Below the pieces are notes generated by a model. The model ran no database searches, was not told where the DNA came from, and worked only from the letters and a program-made list of their open reading frames with translations. Below, one piece after another: positions 8,103 to 16,172 of a stretch of DNA of 64,000 nucleotides. The translations under genes and the position numbers were made by a program. Where the stretch lies: contig CANLCX010000003.1 in assembly GCA_947489315.1 (NCBI GenBank), forward strand, positions 310,001-374,000, read 5' to 3'. The stretch comes from an uncultured Sphingomonadaceae bacterium (GTDB lineage: Bacteria; Pseudomonadota; Alphaproteobacteria; Sphingomonadales; Sphingomonadaceae). The first letter of the stretch is position 1, and every line of letters begins with the position of its first letter.

Positions 8103-8510
8103 ATGGGCGCACAGCCAATCGCAGATAATCTGTTCACAGATGACAATATGACCGCCTTGATCGGCGCACGGAACAAACAGACGGGCCATATATTTTTCCC
8201 GCTGCCGCTAACAGAGAATGACGATATCGAGCCGATAGCTTTGGCGACCCGCGGCACCGTCTGGACCTATACGGTTCAGCGCTTTCCGCCGAAAACGCCT
8301 TATGCGGGTCCAGCCGATCCGATGAATTTCAAACCTTATGTGGTGGCCTATGTTTCATTACCGGGCCAGACCATGGTGGAGTCGCGGTTGACGGGTGTGG
8401 AACCGGAAGACGTCAAAATCGGCATGGAAGTGGAGCTAACGGCGATCCCGTTGGACCCTGACGCCCCTGCCGATGAGCAAGTTATGATTCACGCTTTCCA
8501 GCCTGTTTGA
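8103..8510 (+). CDS. DUF35 OB-fold protein, partner of the downstream thiolase
   Basis: This 135-residue protein carries the DUF35/ChsH2-C-type OB domain (WTYTVQRFPPKTPYAG, then KPYVVAYVSL). In typical members an N-terminal zinc ribbon with two CxxC pairs precedes the OB fold. Here the equivalent stretch, GARNKQTGHIFFP, has no cysteine at all, so the zinc site is lost. The thiolase-like gene starts 12 bases downstream; DUF35 proteins usually form complexes with thiolase-fold enzymes and supply part of the CoA-ester binding surface. In steroid degraders such pairs work as retro-aldolases or thiolases on side-chain CoA esters. GGGAGAGAG precedes the ATG. Confidence 0.85.
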   Translation: MGAQPIADNLFTDDNMTALIGARNKQTGHIFFPLPLTENDDIEPIALATRGTVWTYTVQRFPPKTPYAGPADPMNFKPYVVAYVSLPGQTMVESRLTGVEPEDVKIGMEVELTAIPLDPDAPADEQVMIHAFQPV

Positions 8511-8522
8511 GGAGATATTGAT

Positions 8523-9668
8523 ATGAGCGACGTATGTATTGTGGGCGCAGGTATTCACCCCTTTGGCCGGACGGAAGGCCGCGATGGCATGGATCAGGGT
8601 GTTTTTGCAGTTCGACAGGCTTTAGCGGATACAGGCATAAAATGGGAAGATATCGAATTTGCCTTTGGCGGCTCGGCTGCCTCTGGCGCCGCTGATACCA
8701 TGGTGTCGAAGCTGGGGCTGACCGGCATCCAGTTTATCAATGTCTCCAATGGCTGCGCAACAGGCGGCTCAGCACTTAATGCCGCGGCCAGCGCGATCAA
8801 GTCGGGTGAATATGAAATGGGCATGGCGGTCGGTTTCGACAAGCACCCGCGTGGCGCATTTAACGCCGATCCGGCGGCTTATGGCTTGCCCAACTGGTAT
8901 GGCGAAGCAGGCTATATGCTGACCACGCAATTTTTCGGCGCGAAGATCATGCGCTACCTGCATGAGAATGGTTTGAGCACCGAAGCATTGGGACGGGTTT
9001 CTGAAAAGGCGTTCCGCAATGGGGCCAAGACAGATCATGCGTGGCGGCGCAGCGAGGTTGATCTTGAAACCATCATGAACGCGCCGATGATCAGCGATCC
9101 GCTCAATAAATATATGTTCTGTTCGCCAGCAGAAGGAGCGGTTGCCCTGATCCTCGCGAGCGAGAAAAAGGCCAAGGAACTCGGCGGACCGATGATCCGT
9201 CTGAAGACTTCCGTCATGCGCACCCGTCCACCGGGATCGTTTGAGGTGTTTGCGGCATCCATCGATAATGAGCGCGGCGGCACGGCTACCGAACTCGCGG
9301 CCAAGGCGGCGTTCGAACAGGCGGGCATGGGGCCGGAAGATATTGATGTTGCGCAGCTTCAGGATACCGAGGCCGGTGCTGAAATCATGCATATGGCGGA
9401 AAACGGTTTCTGTGCGCATGGTGATCAGGAAAAATGGCTGATCGAGGGGCGCACGGAAATTAACGGCGCGTTGCCGGTCAACACCGATGGTGGTTGTCTG
9501 GCTTGCGGGGAACCCATTGGCGCTTCTGGTCTGCGGCAAGTCTATGAAAATGTCATCCAGCTGCGTGGCACGGCGGGCGAGCATCAGGTGCCGGGTGATC
9601 CGAAGACCGCTTACACGCAAGTTTACGGCGCGCCCGGTGTGGCCGCTGTAACGATTTTGCAGCGTTAG
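8523..9668 (+). CDS. Thiolase-fold enzyme of the SCP-x/lipid-transfer type
   Basis: The 381-residue protein is a thiolase of the SCP-x class. The N-terminal nucleophile cysteine is present (Cys78 in NVSNGCATGGSA). The C-terminal motif that is normally GHPxGxxG reads CGEPIGASG, so the catalytic histidine is replaced by glutamate; a second cysteine (CLACGEP) precedes it. It may therefore be a specialised CoA-ester thiolase or a retro-aldolase rather than a standard thiolase. GAGGAG lies 8 bases before ATG, and the DUF35 gene ends 12 bases upstream, as expected for an interacting pair. The likely job is C-C cleavage of a steroid-derived CoA ester (inference). Confidence 0.85.
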   Translation: MSDVCIVGAGIHPFGRTEGRDGMDQGVFAVRQALADTGIKWEDIEFAFGGSAASGAADTMVSKLGLTGIQFINVSNGCATGGSALNAAASAIKSGEYEMGMAVGFDKHPRGAFNADPAAYGLPNWYGEAGYMLTTQFFGAKIMRYLHENGLSTEALGRVSEKAFRNGAKTDHAWRRSEVDLETIMNAPMISDPLNKYMFCSPAEGAVALILASEKKAKELGGPMIRLKTSVMRTRPPGSFEVFAASIDNERGGTATELAAKAAFEQAGMGPEDIDVAQLQDTEAGAEIMHMAENGFCAHGDQEKWLIEGRTEINGALPVNTDGGCLACGEPIGASGLRQVYENVIQLRGTAGEHQVPGDPKTAYTQVYGAPGVAAVTILQR

Positions 9669-9681
9669 ATATATTGAGAAT

Positions 9682-9758
9682 GTGCTCGGCACTTGATGCG
9701 GAGCCCAGAGTTACGGAGAGCGAGAGCTATCCTAGGCTCCGCATCAAGTGCGGAGCAC
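9682..9758. repeat. Long imperfect inverted repeat (REP-like palindromic element)
   Basis: Two 24-base arms, 9682-9705 and 9735-9758, are reverse complements with one mismatch, around a 29-base spacer. The core of each arm is GCACTTGATGCGGAGCC or its complement. It fills the gap between the thiolase and the third acyl-CoA dehydrogenase genes. Extragenic palindromes of this sort occur scattered in sphingomonad genomes; I saw no second copy in this window. It may stabilise the upstream mRNA end or act as a terminator, though no T-run follows. Confidence 0.8.
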
Positions 9759-9784
9759 GTCGTGATAATTATTGAGGAAGACCA

Positions 9785-10948
9785 TTGAACCACGAAATTA
9801 GTGCTGAAGCCCGTGAGATTGCCGACAAAGTTGAAACTTTCGTCCGCGAGAAAATCTTTGCTTATGAAAAAGACCCGCGTTGCGAGGATCACGGCCCCAC
9901 TGATGAACTGGTTCAGGAAATGCGGGCATTGGCCAGAGAGGCCGGTGTCCTTACCCCTCATATTCGCGACGATGGCAGCCATTTGACGCATTTCGAAACC
10001 GCTTTGGTATTACGTAAATCGGGACTGTCGCCACTTGGTCCACTGGCGGTGAACACATTCGCCCCGGACGAAGGCAATATGTATCTGCTCGGCAAATGCG
10101 CTTCGCCGGAACAGAAAGACCATTTCCTCAAGCCGCTTATTGAAGGCACCACGCGCTCCGCTTTTTTCATGACCGAACCGGCCAGTGAAAATGGTGCGGG
10201 TTCTGATCCCATGATGATGCAGACGACGGCCAAGCCGGACGGTAATCATTGGGTTATTAACGGCCGCAAGACTTTCATCACCGGCGCTAAAGGCGCGACC
10301 GTCGGGATTGTTATGGCAAAATCTGACGATGGCGCCTGCATGTTCCTTGTCGATCTGCCGGATCCAGCGATCACGATCGAACGCGTCCTTGATACGATCG
10401 ATAGTTCCATGCCCGGCAGCCATTCGGTTGTGAATATTGACAACCTTCGCGTACCCGCTGACCAGATGCTTGGGCAAAGCGGTGACGGCTTCAAATATGC
10501 GCAGGTCAGGTTGGCGCCGGCGCGGCTGACCCATTGCATGCGCTGGCTTGGTTGCTGTGACCGGGCGCAGGAAATTGCCACCGATTATGCCTGCAAGCGG
10601 ATGGCTTTTGGCAAGCCGCTGGTTGATCATGAAGGCGTAGGTTTCATGCTGGCAGAAAACCAGATTGATCTGAAGCAGGCGGAGCTGATGATCGACTGGT
10701 GCGCGAAGGTACTTGATACCGGCGATATTGGTACAACCGAAAGTTCGATGGCCAAAGTCGCGGTGTCCGAAGCCCTGTTCCGCATTGCCGATAAATGCGT
10801 CCAAGTCATGGGCGGCACCGGCCTCAGCCGGGACACAGTGGTGGAGCAGGTCTTCCGCGAAGTCCGCGCCTTCCGCGTTTATGACGGTCCGACTGAGGTT
10901 CACAAATGGTCGCTCGCCAAGAAGATCAAGAAATCGCATCAGGTTTAA
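9785..10948 (+). CDS. Acyl-CoA dehydrogenase, ACAD10/11-like
   Basis: The 387-residue protein starts at TTG, supported by GAGGAAG 5-6 bases upstream; no in-frame ATG lies near. FAD motif: FFMTEPASENGAGSDP; substrate segment: INGRKTFITGAKG; C-terminal VQVMGGTGLSRDT and YDGPTEVHKWSLAKKI. The YDGPTEVH ending is that of the ACAD10/11 branch and differs from the GGTTE ending of the gene at 4380. It should oxidise a further acyl-CoA intermediate. It lies just after the inverted repeat and 14 bases before the second MDR reductase gene, probably one operon with that gene and the epoxide-hydrolase-like gene. Confidence 0.88.
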   Translation: MNHEISAEAREIADKVETFVREKIFAYEKDPRCEDHGPTDELVQEMRALAREAGVLTPHIRDDGSHLTHFETALVLRKSGLSPLGPLAVNTFAPDEGNMYLLGKCASPEQKDHFLKPLIEGTTRSAFFMTEPASENGAGSDPMMMQTTAKPDGNHWVINGRKTFITGAKGATVGIVMAKSDDGACMFLVDLPDPAITIERVLDTIDSSMPGSHSVVNIDNLRVPADQMLGQSGDGFKYAQVRLAPARLTHCMRWLGCCDRAQEIATDYACKRMAFGKPLVDHEGVGFMLAENQIDLKQAELMIDWCAKVLDTGDIGTTESSMAKVAVSEALFRIADKCVQVMGGTGLSRDTVVEQVFREVRAFRVYDGPTEVHKWSLAKKIKKSHQV

Positions 10949-10962
10949 GCAGAGGAAATCCC

Positions 10963-11985
10963 ATGACCAAGAACCGCAAATTCACGCTTGTTAGCCGCCC
11001 CGACGGAGAACCCAAGCCGAGCGATTTCGCGCTGGTCGAGGAAGACTTGCCCGAATTGGAGGATGGTTCTTTCCTCGTCCGCAACCACTATATCTCGCTC
11101 GATCCAGCCCAGCGCGGATGGATGAGTGATGCAGAAAGCTATATGCCGCCAATCGCTCTGGGCGCGGCGGTAACGGCGAGCGCTGTGGGCCGGGTTCATG
11201 CCTCGAAAAATCCGGATTTTCCGGAAGGCCAATGGGTTGTTGGCCTTGCCGCCATGGAGGAATATTCAGTTGTTCAGGCTGGCGGTTTTACCGCGCCAGT
11301 CGACGCATCGCTGGTTCCCTCGCCGACCAATTTCCTTTCGGTATTGGGCGCGGTCGGCATGACCGCCTATTTCGGGATGATCGATGACGGCAAACCCAAA
11401 GAAGGTGAGACGCTGCTCGTTACCGGCGCGGCGGGAGCCGTCGGGTCGCTGGTCGGACAGATTGGCAAAATCAAAGGGTGCCGGGTCGTCGGCATTGCAG
11501 GCGGCGCAGACAAATGTGCGAAGCTGGTCAATGATTATGGCTTTGACGCGGCCATTGATTATCGCGGCAAGAGCCAGGCGCAGCTTGAGGCTGAAATCGC
11601 GGCTGCGGCACCCAACGGTGTCGATATTATCTGGGAAAATGTTGGCGGCATTATCATGGATGCGGGGATCGCCTCGATCAACGAATATGGCCGGATGGTG
11701 CTGTGCGGATTGATCAGCGAATATAATAGTCCGGAGCCGGTCGGCACGCGCAATCTATGGTATCTGATTTCGCGTCAGGCGACGATCAAGGGCTTTCTCG
11801 TCCGCGACTATCCGCCGCGCTTTCCGGAAGGCATTGCACAAATGGGGCAATGGCTCGCCGAGGGCAAAATCAAGCATGACGAAGATATCGAAACGGGTAT
11901 CGAGAATAGCTATGATGCCTTCATGAAGCTGTTCTCTGGCGGCAATAAGGGTAAATTGATTTTGGATGTCTCCCCACAAGAATAG
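10963..11985 (+). CDS. NADP-dependent medium-chain reductase (second copy)
   Basis: The protein has 340 residues from ATG 10963, chosen for GAGGAAAT 5 bases upstream; longer in-frame extensions run into the preceding gene. It parallels the gene at 3281: SLDPAQRGWM signature, LVTGAAGAVGSLVGQIGK nucleotide motif, and GIAGGADKC with the NADP lysine. The two are clearly paralogues but diverged, which fits different substrates along one pathway. The predicted reaction is reduction of an activated C=C bond. It sits between an acyl-CoA dehydrogenase and a small epoxide-hydrolase-like protein. Confidence 0.88.
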   Translation: MTKNRKFTLVSRPDGEPKPSDFALVEEDLPELEDGSFLVRNHYISLDPAQRGWMSDAESYMPPIALGAAVTASAVGRVHASKNPDFPEGQWVVGLAAMEEYSVVQAGGFTAPVDASLVPSPTNFLSVLGAVGMTAYFGMIDDGKPKEGETLLVTGAAGAVGSLVGQIGKIKGCRVVGIAGGADKCAKLVNDYGFDAAIDYRGKSQAQLEAEIAAAAPNGVDIIWENVGGIIMDAGIASINEYGRMVLCGLISEYNSPEPVGTRNLWYLISRQATIKGFLVRDYPPRFPEGIAQMGQWLAEGKIKHDEDIETGIENSYDAFMKLFSGGNKGKLILDVSPQE

Positions 11986-11996
11986 GAATTTCAATC

Positions 11997-12392
11997 ATGT
12001 CCAATGCTGCTGAAAAAATCGTTCTCGACTTTATCGAAAGCTGGAACAGGCTCGACTATGATTCCATCTACGCCGTAATGGCCGAGGATATTTTCTACCA
12101 CAATATCCCGATGGAACCGTGCAACGGCATAGCCGAGATTAAAGCACTTTTCGGCGGCGGCGCGTTCGACTTTGATGAAGCACAATGGGATGTGCACGCC
12201 ATTGCAACCAATGGTGATGTCGTACTAACCGAGCGCACGGACAGATTCAAAATGGCAGGCCAATGGATCGCCATCCGGGTGATGGGAACCTTTGAAATTG
12301 AAAATGGCAAGATCGCCAAATGGCGGGACTATTTCGACCTTGCCGAATTTCAGGGTCAGGTGGCTGCCGTTCTGGAATCAAAAGAGTCCTGA
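11997..12392 (+). CDS. Limonene-1,2-epoxide hydrolase-like / SnoaL-fold protein
   Basis: This 131-residue protein has the cone-shaped NTF2/limonene-epoxide-hydrolase fold pattern. An Arg-x-Asp pair is present in LTERTDRF and a further Asp in KWRDYFD; together they match the Asp-Arg-Asp catalytic triad of limonene-epoxide hydrolase. It follows the MDR gene by 11 bases in the same operon. Hydration of an epoxide or a related hydrolytic or isomerase step on a terpenoid or steroid substrate is possible. The fold is used for many reactions, so only the family call is firm. It ends 3 bases from the convergent SDR gene. Confidence 0.75.
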   Translation: MSNAAEKIVLDFIESWNRLDYDSIYAVMAEDIFYHNIPMEPCNGIAEIKALFGGGAFDFDEAQWDVHAIATNGDVVLTERTDRFKMAGQWIAIRVMGTFEIENGKIAKWRDYFDLAEFQGQVAAVLESKES

Positions 12393-12395
12393 TCT

Positions 12396-13160
12396 CTATT
12401 GATGGGGTTGGTAGAGCGCTCCATTGTCCACCGGATATTCCCCCGCCGTCATAAAGCGCGACGCGTCGCTCGCCAGATAGACGCATAACTCCGCAACATC
12501 ATTAGGATGGCCCAATCCGCCGAGCGGGATCATGCCGGTGGCCGGTGTGGCATCGCCATCGGCACCCACTGAGGGCTGCCGGACCATCGGCGTATCGATA
12601 CCGGCGGGATGCAGGCTGTTGCAGCGGATCGGGTAATTTTCGACCTTGCAATGCATCGCCACGGATTTGGTCATGGACCGCACGCCGCCTTTGGCTGCGG
12701 CATAAGCGAGGAAAGGCGCATAGCCTTGCAGCGCCGCCATCGAACTGAGATTGATGATCGAGCTCGGCTGATCATTGGACTTCATCGTCCGCACCGCTGT
12801 CTGACACCCCAGAAAAACGCCCTCCAGCATGATCGAATTGGTGAGCCGGAATTGTTCCAGCGTGCAATCCTCAATAGAAGCAGGAATGACGAGGCCGGCA
12901 TTGTTGACTAATATATGCGGTGTTCCAAAGGCTTTTTCCGTTTCGTCAAACACCTCCTGCCAACGCTTTTGATCGGCGACATCCTGATGCAGAGCCATTG
13001 CGTTGGAGCCGATGCCCGCAGCGACCGCTTCGGCGCTTTCGGCATTAACATCGGTGACGACAACCTTTGCGCCTTCAGCGGCAAAGGTCTCGCTGATCGC
13101 CTTGCCAAGGCCTGATCCTGCTCCTGTGACAATCGCAATTTTACCGTCTAACCGTTTCAT
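12396..13160 (-). CDS. Short-chain dehydrogenase, hydroxysteroid dehydrogenase-like
   Basis: The 254-residue classical SDR shows TGAGSGLG for the dinucleotide, NNAG, a Ser in IINLSSMAAL, and YAAAK for the Tyr/Lys pair. It resembles the SDR at 7237 and Comamonas-type 3beta/17beta-hydroxysteroid dehydrogenases, notably in LGCQTAV and the HPAGIDTPM segment. AGGGAG precedes the ATG by 5 bases. It is transcribed towards the epoxide-hydrolase-like gene and away from the TonB receptor at 13433, with which it shares a 272-base divergent control region. The exact hydroxyl oxidised cannot be deduced. Confidence 0.87.
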   Translation of the reverse strand: MKRLDGKIAIVTGAGSGLGKAISETFAAEGAKVVVTDVNAESAEAVAAGIGSNAMALHQDVADQKRWQEVFDETEKAFGTPHILVNNAGLVIPASIEDCTLEQFRLTNSIMLEGVFLGCQTAVRTMKSNDQPSSIINLSSMAALQGYAPFLAYAAAKGGVRSMTKSVAMHCKVENYPIRCNSLHPAGIDTPMVRQPSVGADGDATPATGMIPLGGLGHPNDVAELCVYLASDASRFMTAGEYPVDNGALYQPHQ

Positions 13161-13432
13161 AGTAGCTCCCTAAAAACCTATATTTTAGATAGTATAGGCT
13201 GCCATTGGGCCACTCATAGCAATACCCATTATCGTTAGTATCCGTAACGGATTCTCGATCGAGGCTGAACATTTGTTGCGCGAATGCCACAGTTCGGCAT
13301 ATTTGCTATCAAATTGGCTAGCAGAGCCTCTGCAAACTCCTGCTTAAGATGATCCCATAAATAAGGCGGAAGAACCGCCAGTTATTTTGGATGGGCCTCA
13401 GTTCAGTGAACGGGGTTTTTTGGGAGAGACTG
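13161..13432. promoter_or_regulatory. Divergent control region between SDR and TonB receptor, with palindromes
   Basis: The region holds three candidate operator-like palindromes: CCTATA...TATAGG (about 13178-13199), ATCCGTAACGGAT (about 13239-13251) and CTCGATCGAG just after it. Both flanking genes read outwards. No gene is seen. Which regulator binds is unknown; the LuxR protein at the left end is the obvious local candidate. Confidence 0.45.
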
Positions 13433-16009
13433 ATGATTAAACAATCAACACGCTATAATAGTATTTTTGCAACAAAGTCCATGCGGGGATTGCTGATGGG
13501 TTCCGCTGCAAGTCTGGCGCTCGCCGGTGCCGCTGCTCCTGCCCATGCGCAGGACGCTGCCGAAGATGATGATAGCAATGTCATCACGGTTATCGCTCGT
13601 AAGCAGACAGAGACCTTGCAAGAAGTACCCGTAACAGTGACAGCCATTGGCGGCGATACTCTGGAAAAATTCCAGGTCAATGAAATTGCCGACGTGGTGA
13701 GCCGCGTACCAGCCCTCAACGTTCAGGTCGGTGGTTCCGGTTCCGGTGGCCAGATCAGTCTTCGCGGCGTGGGTTCCTCCAATATTTCCGCTTCGTTTGA
13801 CTCTGCTGTCGCATTTGATTTTGACGGTGTTCAGGTCAGCACGATGCGGATCGTGCAAGCCGGTTTCTTTGACGTTGAACAAATTGACGTTCTTAAAGGG
13901 CCGCAATCACTCTTCTTCGGGAAAAGTGCTTCGGCCGGTGTGTTTTCTGTTCGTTCGGCCAATCCGACTCCCGATTGGGAAATTGGCGTAAAAGCTTCGC
14001 AGGAATTTGAAGAAAATGGCACGACCATCAGTGGTTATGTTTCTGGTCCGATCTCTGATGCCTTAGGTATCAGGGTTGCAGCCCAGTTTAATAATATTGA
14101 AGATTATGTTGATTTGGCGCCTGGCACACCAGCGTTTAATCCAAACGGGTCGCCCAGGACAAGCCGCGGTTTGGAAAATTTCGTTAGTCGTCTGACGTTC
14201 CAATGGGACCCATCCGACAATTTCAATGCAAATTTGAAACTGAATTATATCAGAAATGAAAATGACGGTGCGATTGGACATTCCGATATTAATTGTGGGC
14301 CAAATGGCGTAGCGGACTCGGTATTCTTGCTACAAGGCGGGCTTGTCATTCCGTCCAACGCAGATTGTAACGACAGAGACGGTCTCTATCATCATGCCGA
14401 TGCTGCGGCTGCCTTATCCGGGCGTTTACCTGATGGTTCTGCCGGCCAAGGACGGTTTGAAAATGGTATTCCTTACGGTGAGACCGATATTTTCTTTGGC
14501 CGACTGAAATGGGACCTCGACGTATCGGACACACTAACTATTTCCTCGGTCTCCGGTTATCTTGGTATGGATGCTGTAGATACCGATTGCTATGCTTATG
14601 TCGGAACTTTTGGGCCGGGCATACCGGCAGGCTCCGGGTGTAGTGATCCCGAAAACAAGATTGAACAATTTACGCAGGAGTTAAGGCTTGCCAGTGATTA
14701 TGATGGCATATTCAACTTTATGATTGGCGCTTTTTATGAAAGCCGTGAAATAGACTTTAACACTTCTCAGCAAGCAGTGAACATCTCGTTTGCGGCAGCC
14801 GATCCTACGCTTCCCATTTTTACAATTCCTGATCCGACACAGGCTGTGTCAGCAACTAACGTTCCGGTATTTCAAGGCCTTGTAGCTGGAACCGGCACGA
14901 CATATGACTGGCTCAAGCAACACAAAACAAAAACAGAAGCTTTTTCCGTTTTCGGCAGCATCACGCTGGATCTGACCGATAAGTTGCAGATTTCCGGCGG
15001 TGTCCGTTGGACCGACGAGAAAAAAGTAAACACAATACGTGTGCCATACCTGCACAATCTGCTGGAGTTTACCGGCAATGATCCTGTGACGGGTAATCCA
15101 TTGCCAGCTGGAGTTTTTGTGGATAGTCCTGGCTTCGTAACTGAAGGTTTCTTCTCCGGGCCAATCAACTTTTCGGACTCAAATTTTTCACCGGAAGTTT
15201 CGATAAAGTATCAGGCAACGCCAGATATTAATATTTATGCAGCATTTAAGACAGGTTTCAAGTCGGGCGGTATTGACAATAGCGCTTTGCCTTCAAATTC
15301 ACTGCAGGCTGCTGCTGCGTCCGGTAGTTTTGACTCCTTAATCTTTGACTCAGAAACCGGCCTTGGCGGCGAAGTCGGTGTCAAAGCCCAATTTGCTGAT
15401 CGTTCGATCACATTGAACACATCAGTTTTTTATTATGTATTTGATGACCTGCAGGTACAGAATTTTGATGCAACTACCATCCAGTTCCAGACATTCAATG
15501 CCAGTCAGCTGACGAGCCAAGGCGTTGATGTGGAATGGGCATGGCGTACTCCGGTTGAGGGTCTGAACCTTTCCGGTTCGCTGGCTTATACGGATGCTGA
15601 GTTCACTGCTCCGTTCGTCACTACATCGGGCGAAGATATCAACGGCCGAGCAGCGGCACGTGCTCCGAAATTTGCTGCCAATGCCGCATTTGATTGGTCC
15701 ATTCCCATAGGGGAATCATTTGAATTCGGGTTGAATGGCAACCTGCAATATAGCGGGTCTTATTTCACCAACGAGGATTCACTGACCGATCTTAAGCAAG
15801 ACAGCTATGTATCGATCGATGGTTCTATCTCGGTCGGCGACCCTGATGGAGCATGGAAATTGTCTCTGGTGGGCGTGAACCTGACCGATGAAATCTGGAT
15901 CAATACCAGCGGTGGCCGTCCATTCCTTGAGCCCGGTGTGGGTGATGACCTTGTCGTCACGCAAAACCGTGGCCGTCAGGTCTTTGTGGAAGCCAGCTTC
16001 AAGTTCTGA
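13433..16009 (+). CDS. TonB-dependent outer-membrane receptor
   Basis: The 858-residue protein starts at ATG 13433 because GGGAGAGA lies just upstream; an upstream ATG at 13391 lacks a ribosome site. A signal peptide ends near AAPAHAQ. A TonB-box-like region (NVITVIARKQTETLQEVPV) leads into the plug, and the chain ends in a C-terminal aromatic residue (EASFKF), as outer-membrane barrels do. Ligand is unknown; at the edge of a steroid-type cluster it probably imports the growth substrate. It is a close paralogue of the receptor at 47289-49832, sharing long near-identical plug segments such as GDTL, DVVSRVPALNVQVGGSG and SLFFGKSA. Confidence 0.92.
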   Translation: MIKQSTRYNSIFATKSMRGLLMGSAASLALAGAAAPAHAQDAAEDDDSNVITVIARKQTETLQEVPVTVTAIGGDTLEKFQVNEIADVVSRVPALNVQVGGSGSGGQISLRGVGSSNISASFDSAVAFDFDGVQVSTMRIVQAGFFDVEQIDVLKGPQSLFFGKSASAGVFSVRSANPTPDWEIGVKASQEFEENGTTISGYVSGPISDALGIRVAAQFNNIEDYVDLAPGTPAFNPNGSPRTSRGLENFVSRLTFQWDPSDNFNANLKLNYIRNENDGAIGHSDINCGPNGVADSVFLLQGGLVIPSNADCNDRDGLYHHADAAAALSGRLPDGSAGQGRFENGIPYGETDIFFGRLKWDLDVSDTLTISSVSGYLGMDAVDTDCYAYVGTFGPGIPAGSGCSDPENKIEQFTQELRLASDYDGIFNFMIGAFYESREIDFNTSQQAVNISFAAADPTLPIFTIPDPTQAVSATNVPVFQGLVAGTGTTYDWLKQHKTKTEAFSVFGSITLDLTDKLQISGGVRWTDEKKVNTIRVPYLHNLLEFTGNDPVTGNPLPAGVFVDSPGFVTEGFFSGPINFSDSNFSPEVSIKYQATPDINIYAAFKTGFKSGGIDNSALPSNSLQAAAASGSFDSLIFDSETGLGGEVGVKAQFADRSITLNTSVFYYVFDDLQVQNFDATTIQFQTFNASQLTSQGVDVEWAWRTPVEGLNLSGSLAYTDAEFTAPFVTTSGEDINGRAAARAPKFAANAAFDWSIPIGESFEFGLNGNLQYSGSYFTNEDSLTDLKQDSYVSIDGSISVGDPDGAWKLSLVGVNLTDEIWINTSGGRPFLEPGVGDDLVVTQNRGRQVFVEASFKF

Positions 16010-16033
16010 TCAACCCTCCCGTTGATCACAAGA

Positions 16034-16070
16034 GGCCGGGACAGTGGGGGCTGTTCCCGGCCTTTTCTTT
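16034..16070 (+). terminator. Intrinsic terminator of the TonB receptor gene
   Basis: GGCCGGGACAG pairs with CTGTTCCCGGCC (one bulged T) around a short G-rich loop, followed by TTTTCTTT. It stands 25 bases after the receptor stop. Confidence 0.85.
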
Positions 16071-16172
16071 GCGCGGCTGATTCAGAGGGGGATAGCCATA
16101 TTGAGAGTGGCGAGCCGTCGGTGTCCGGTTAATAAGACTCCATATAAATTCATATAGGTTGAGGAGCAAAAC

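Noticed and set aside
8769-9692. 307-codon open frame on the minus strand
   Set aside because: Antisense to the thiolase gene; product shows no domain and the thiolase frame is intact.
10010-10939. 309-codon open frame on the minus strand
   Set aside because: Antisense to the third acyl-CoA dehydrogenase gene; no independent support.
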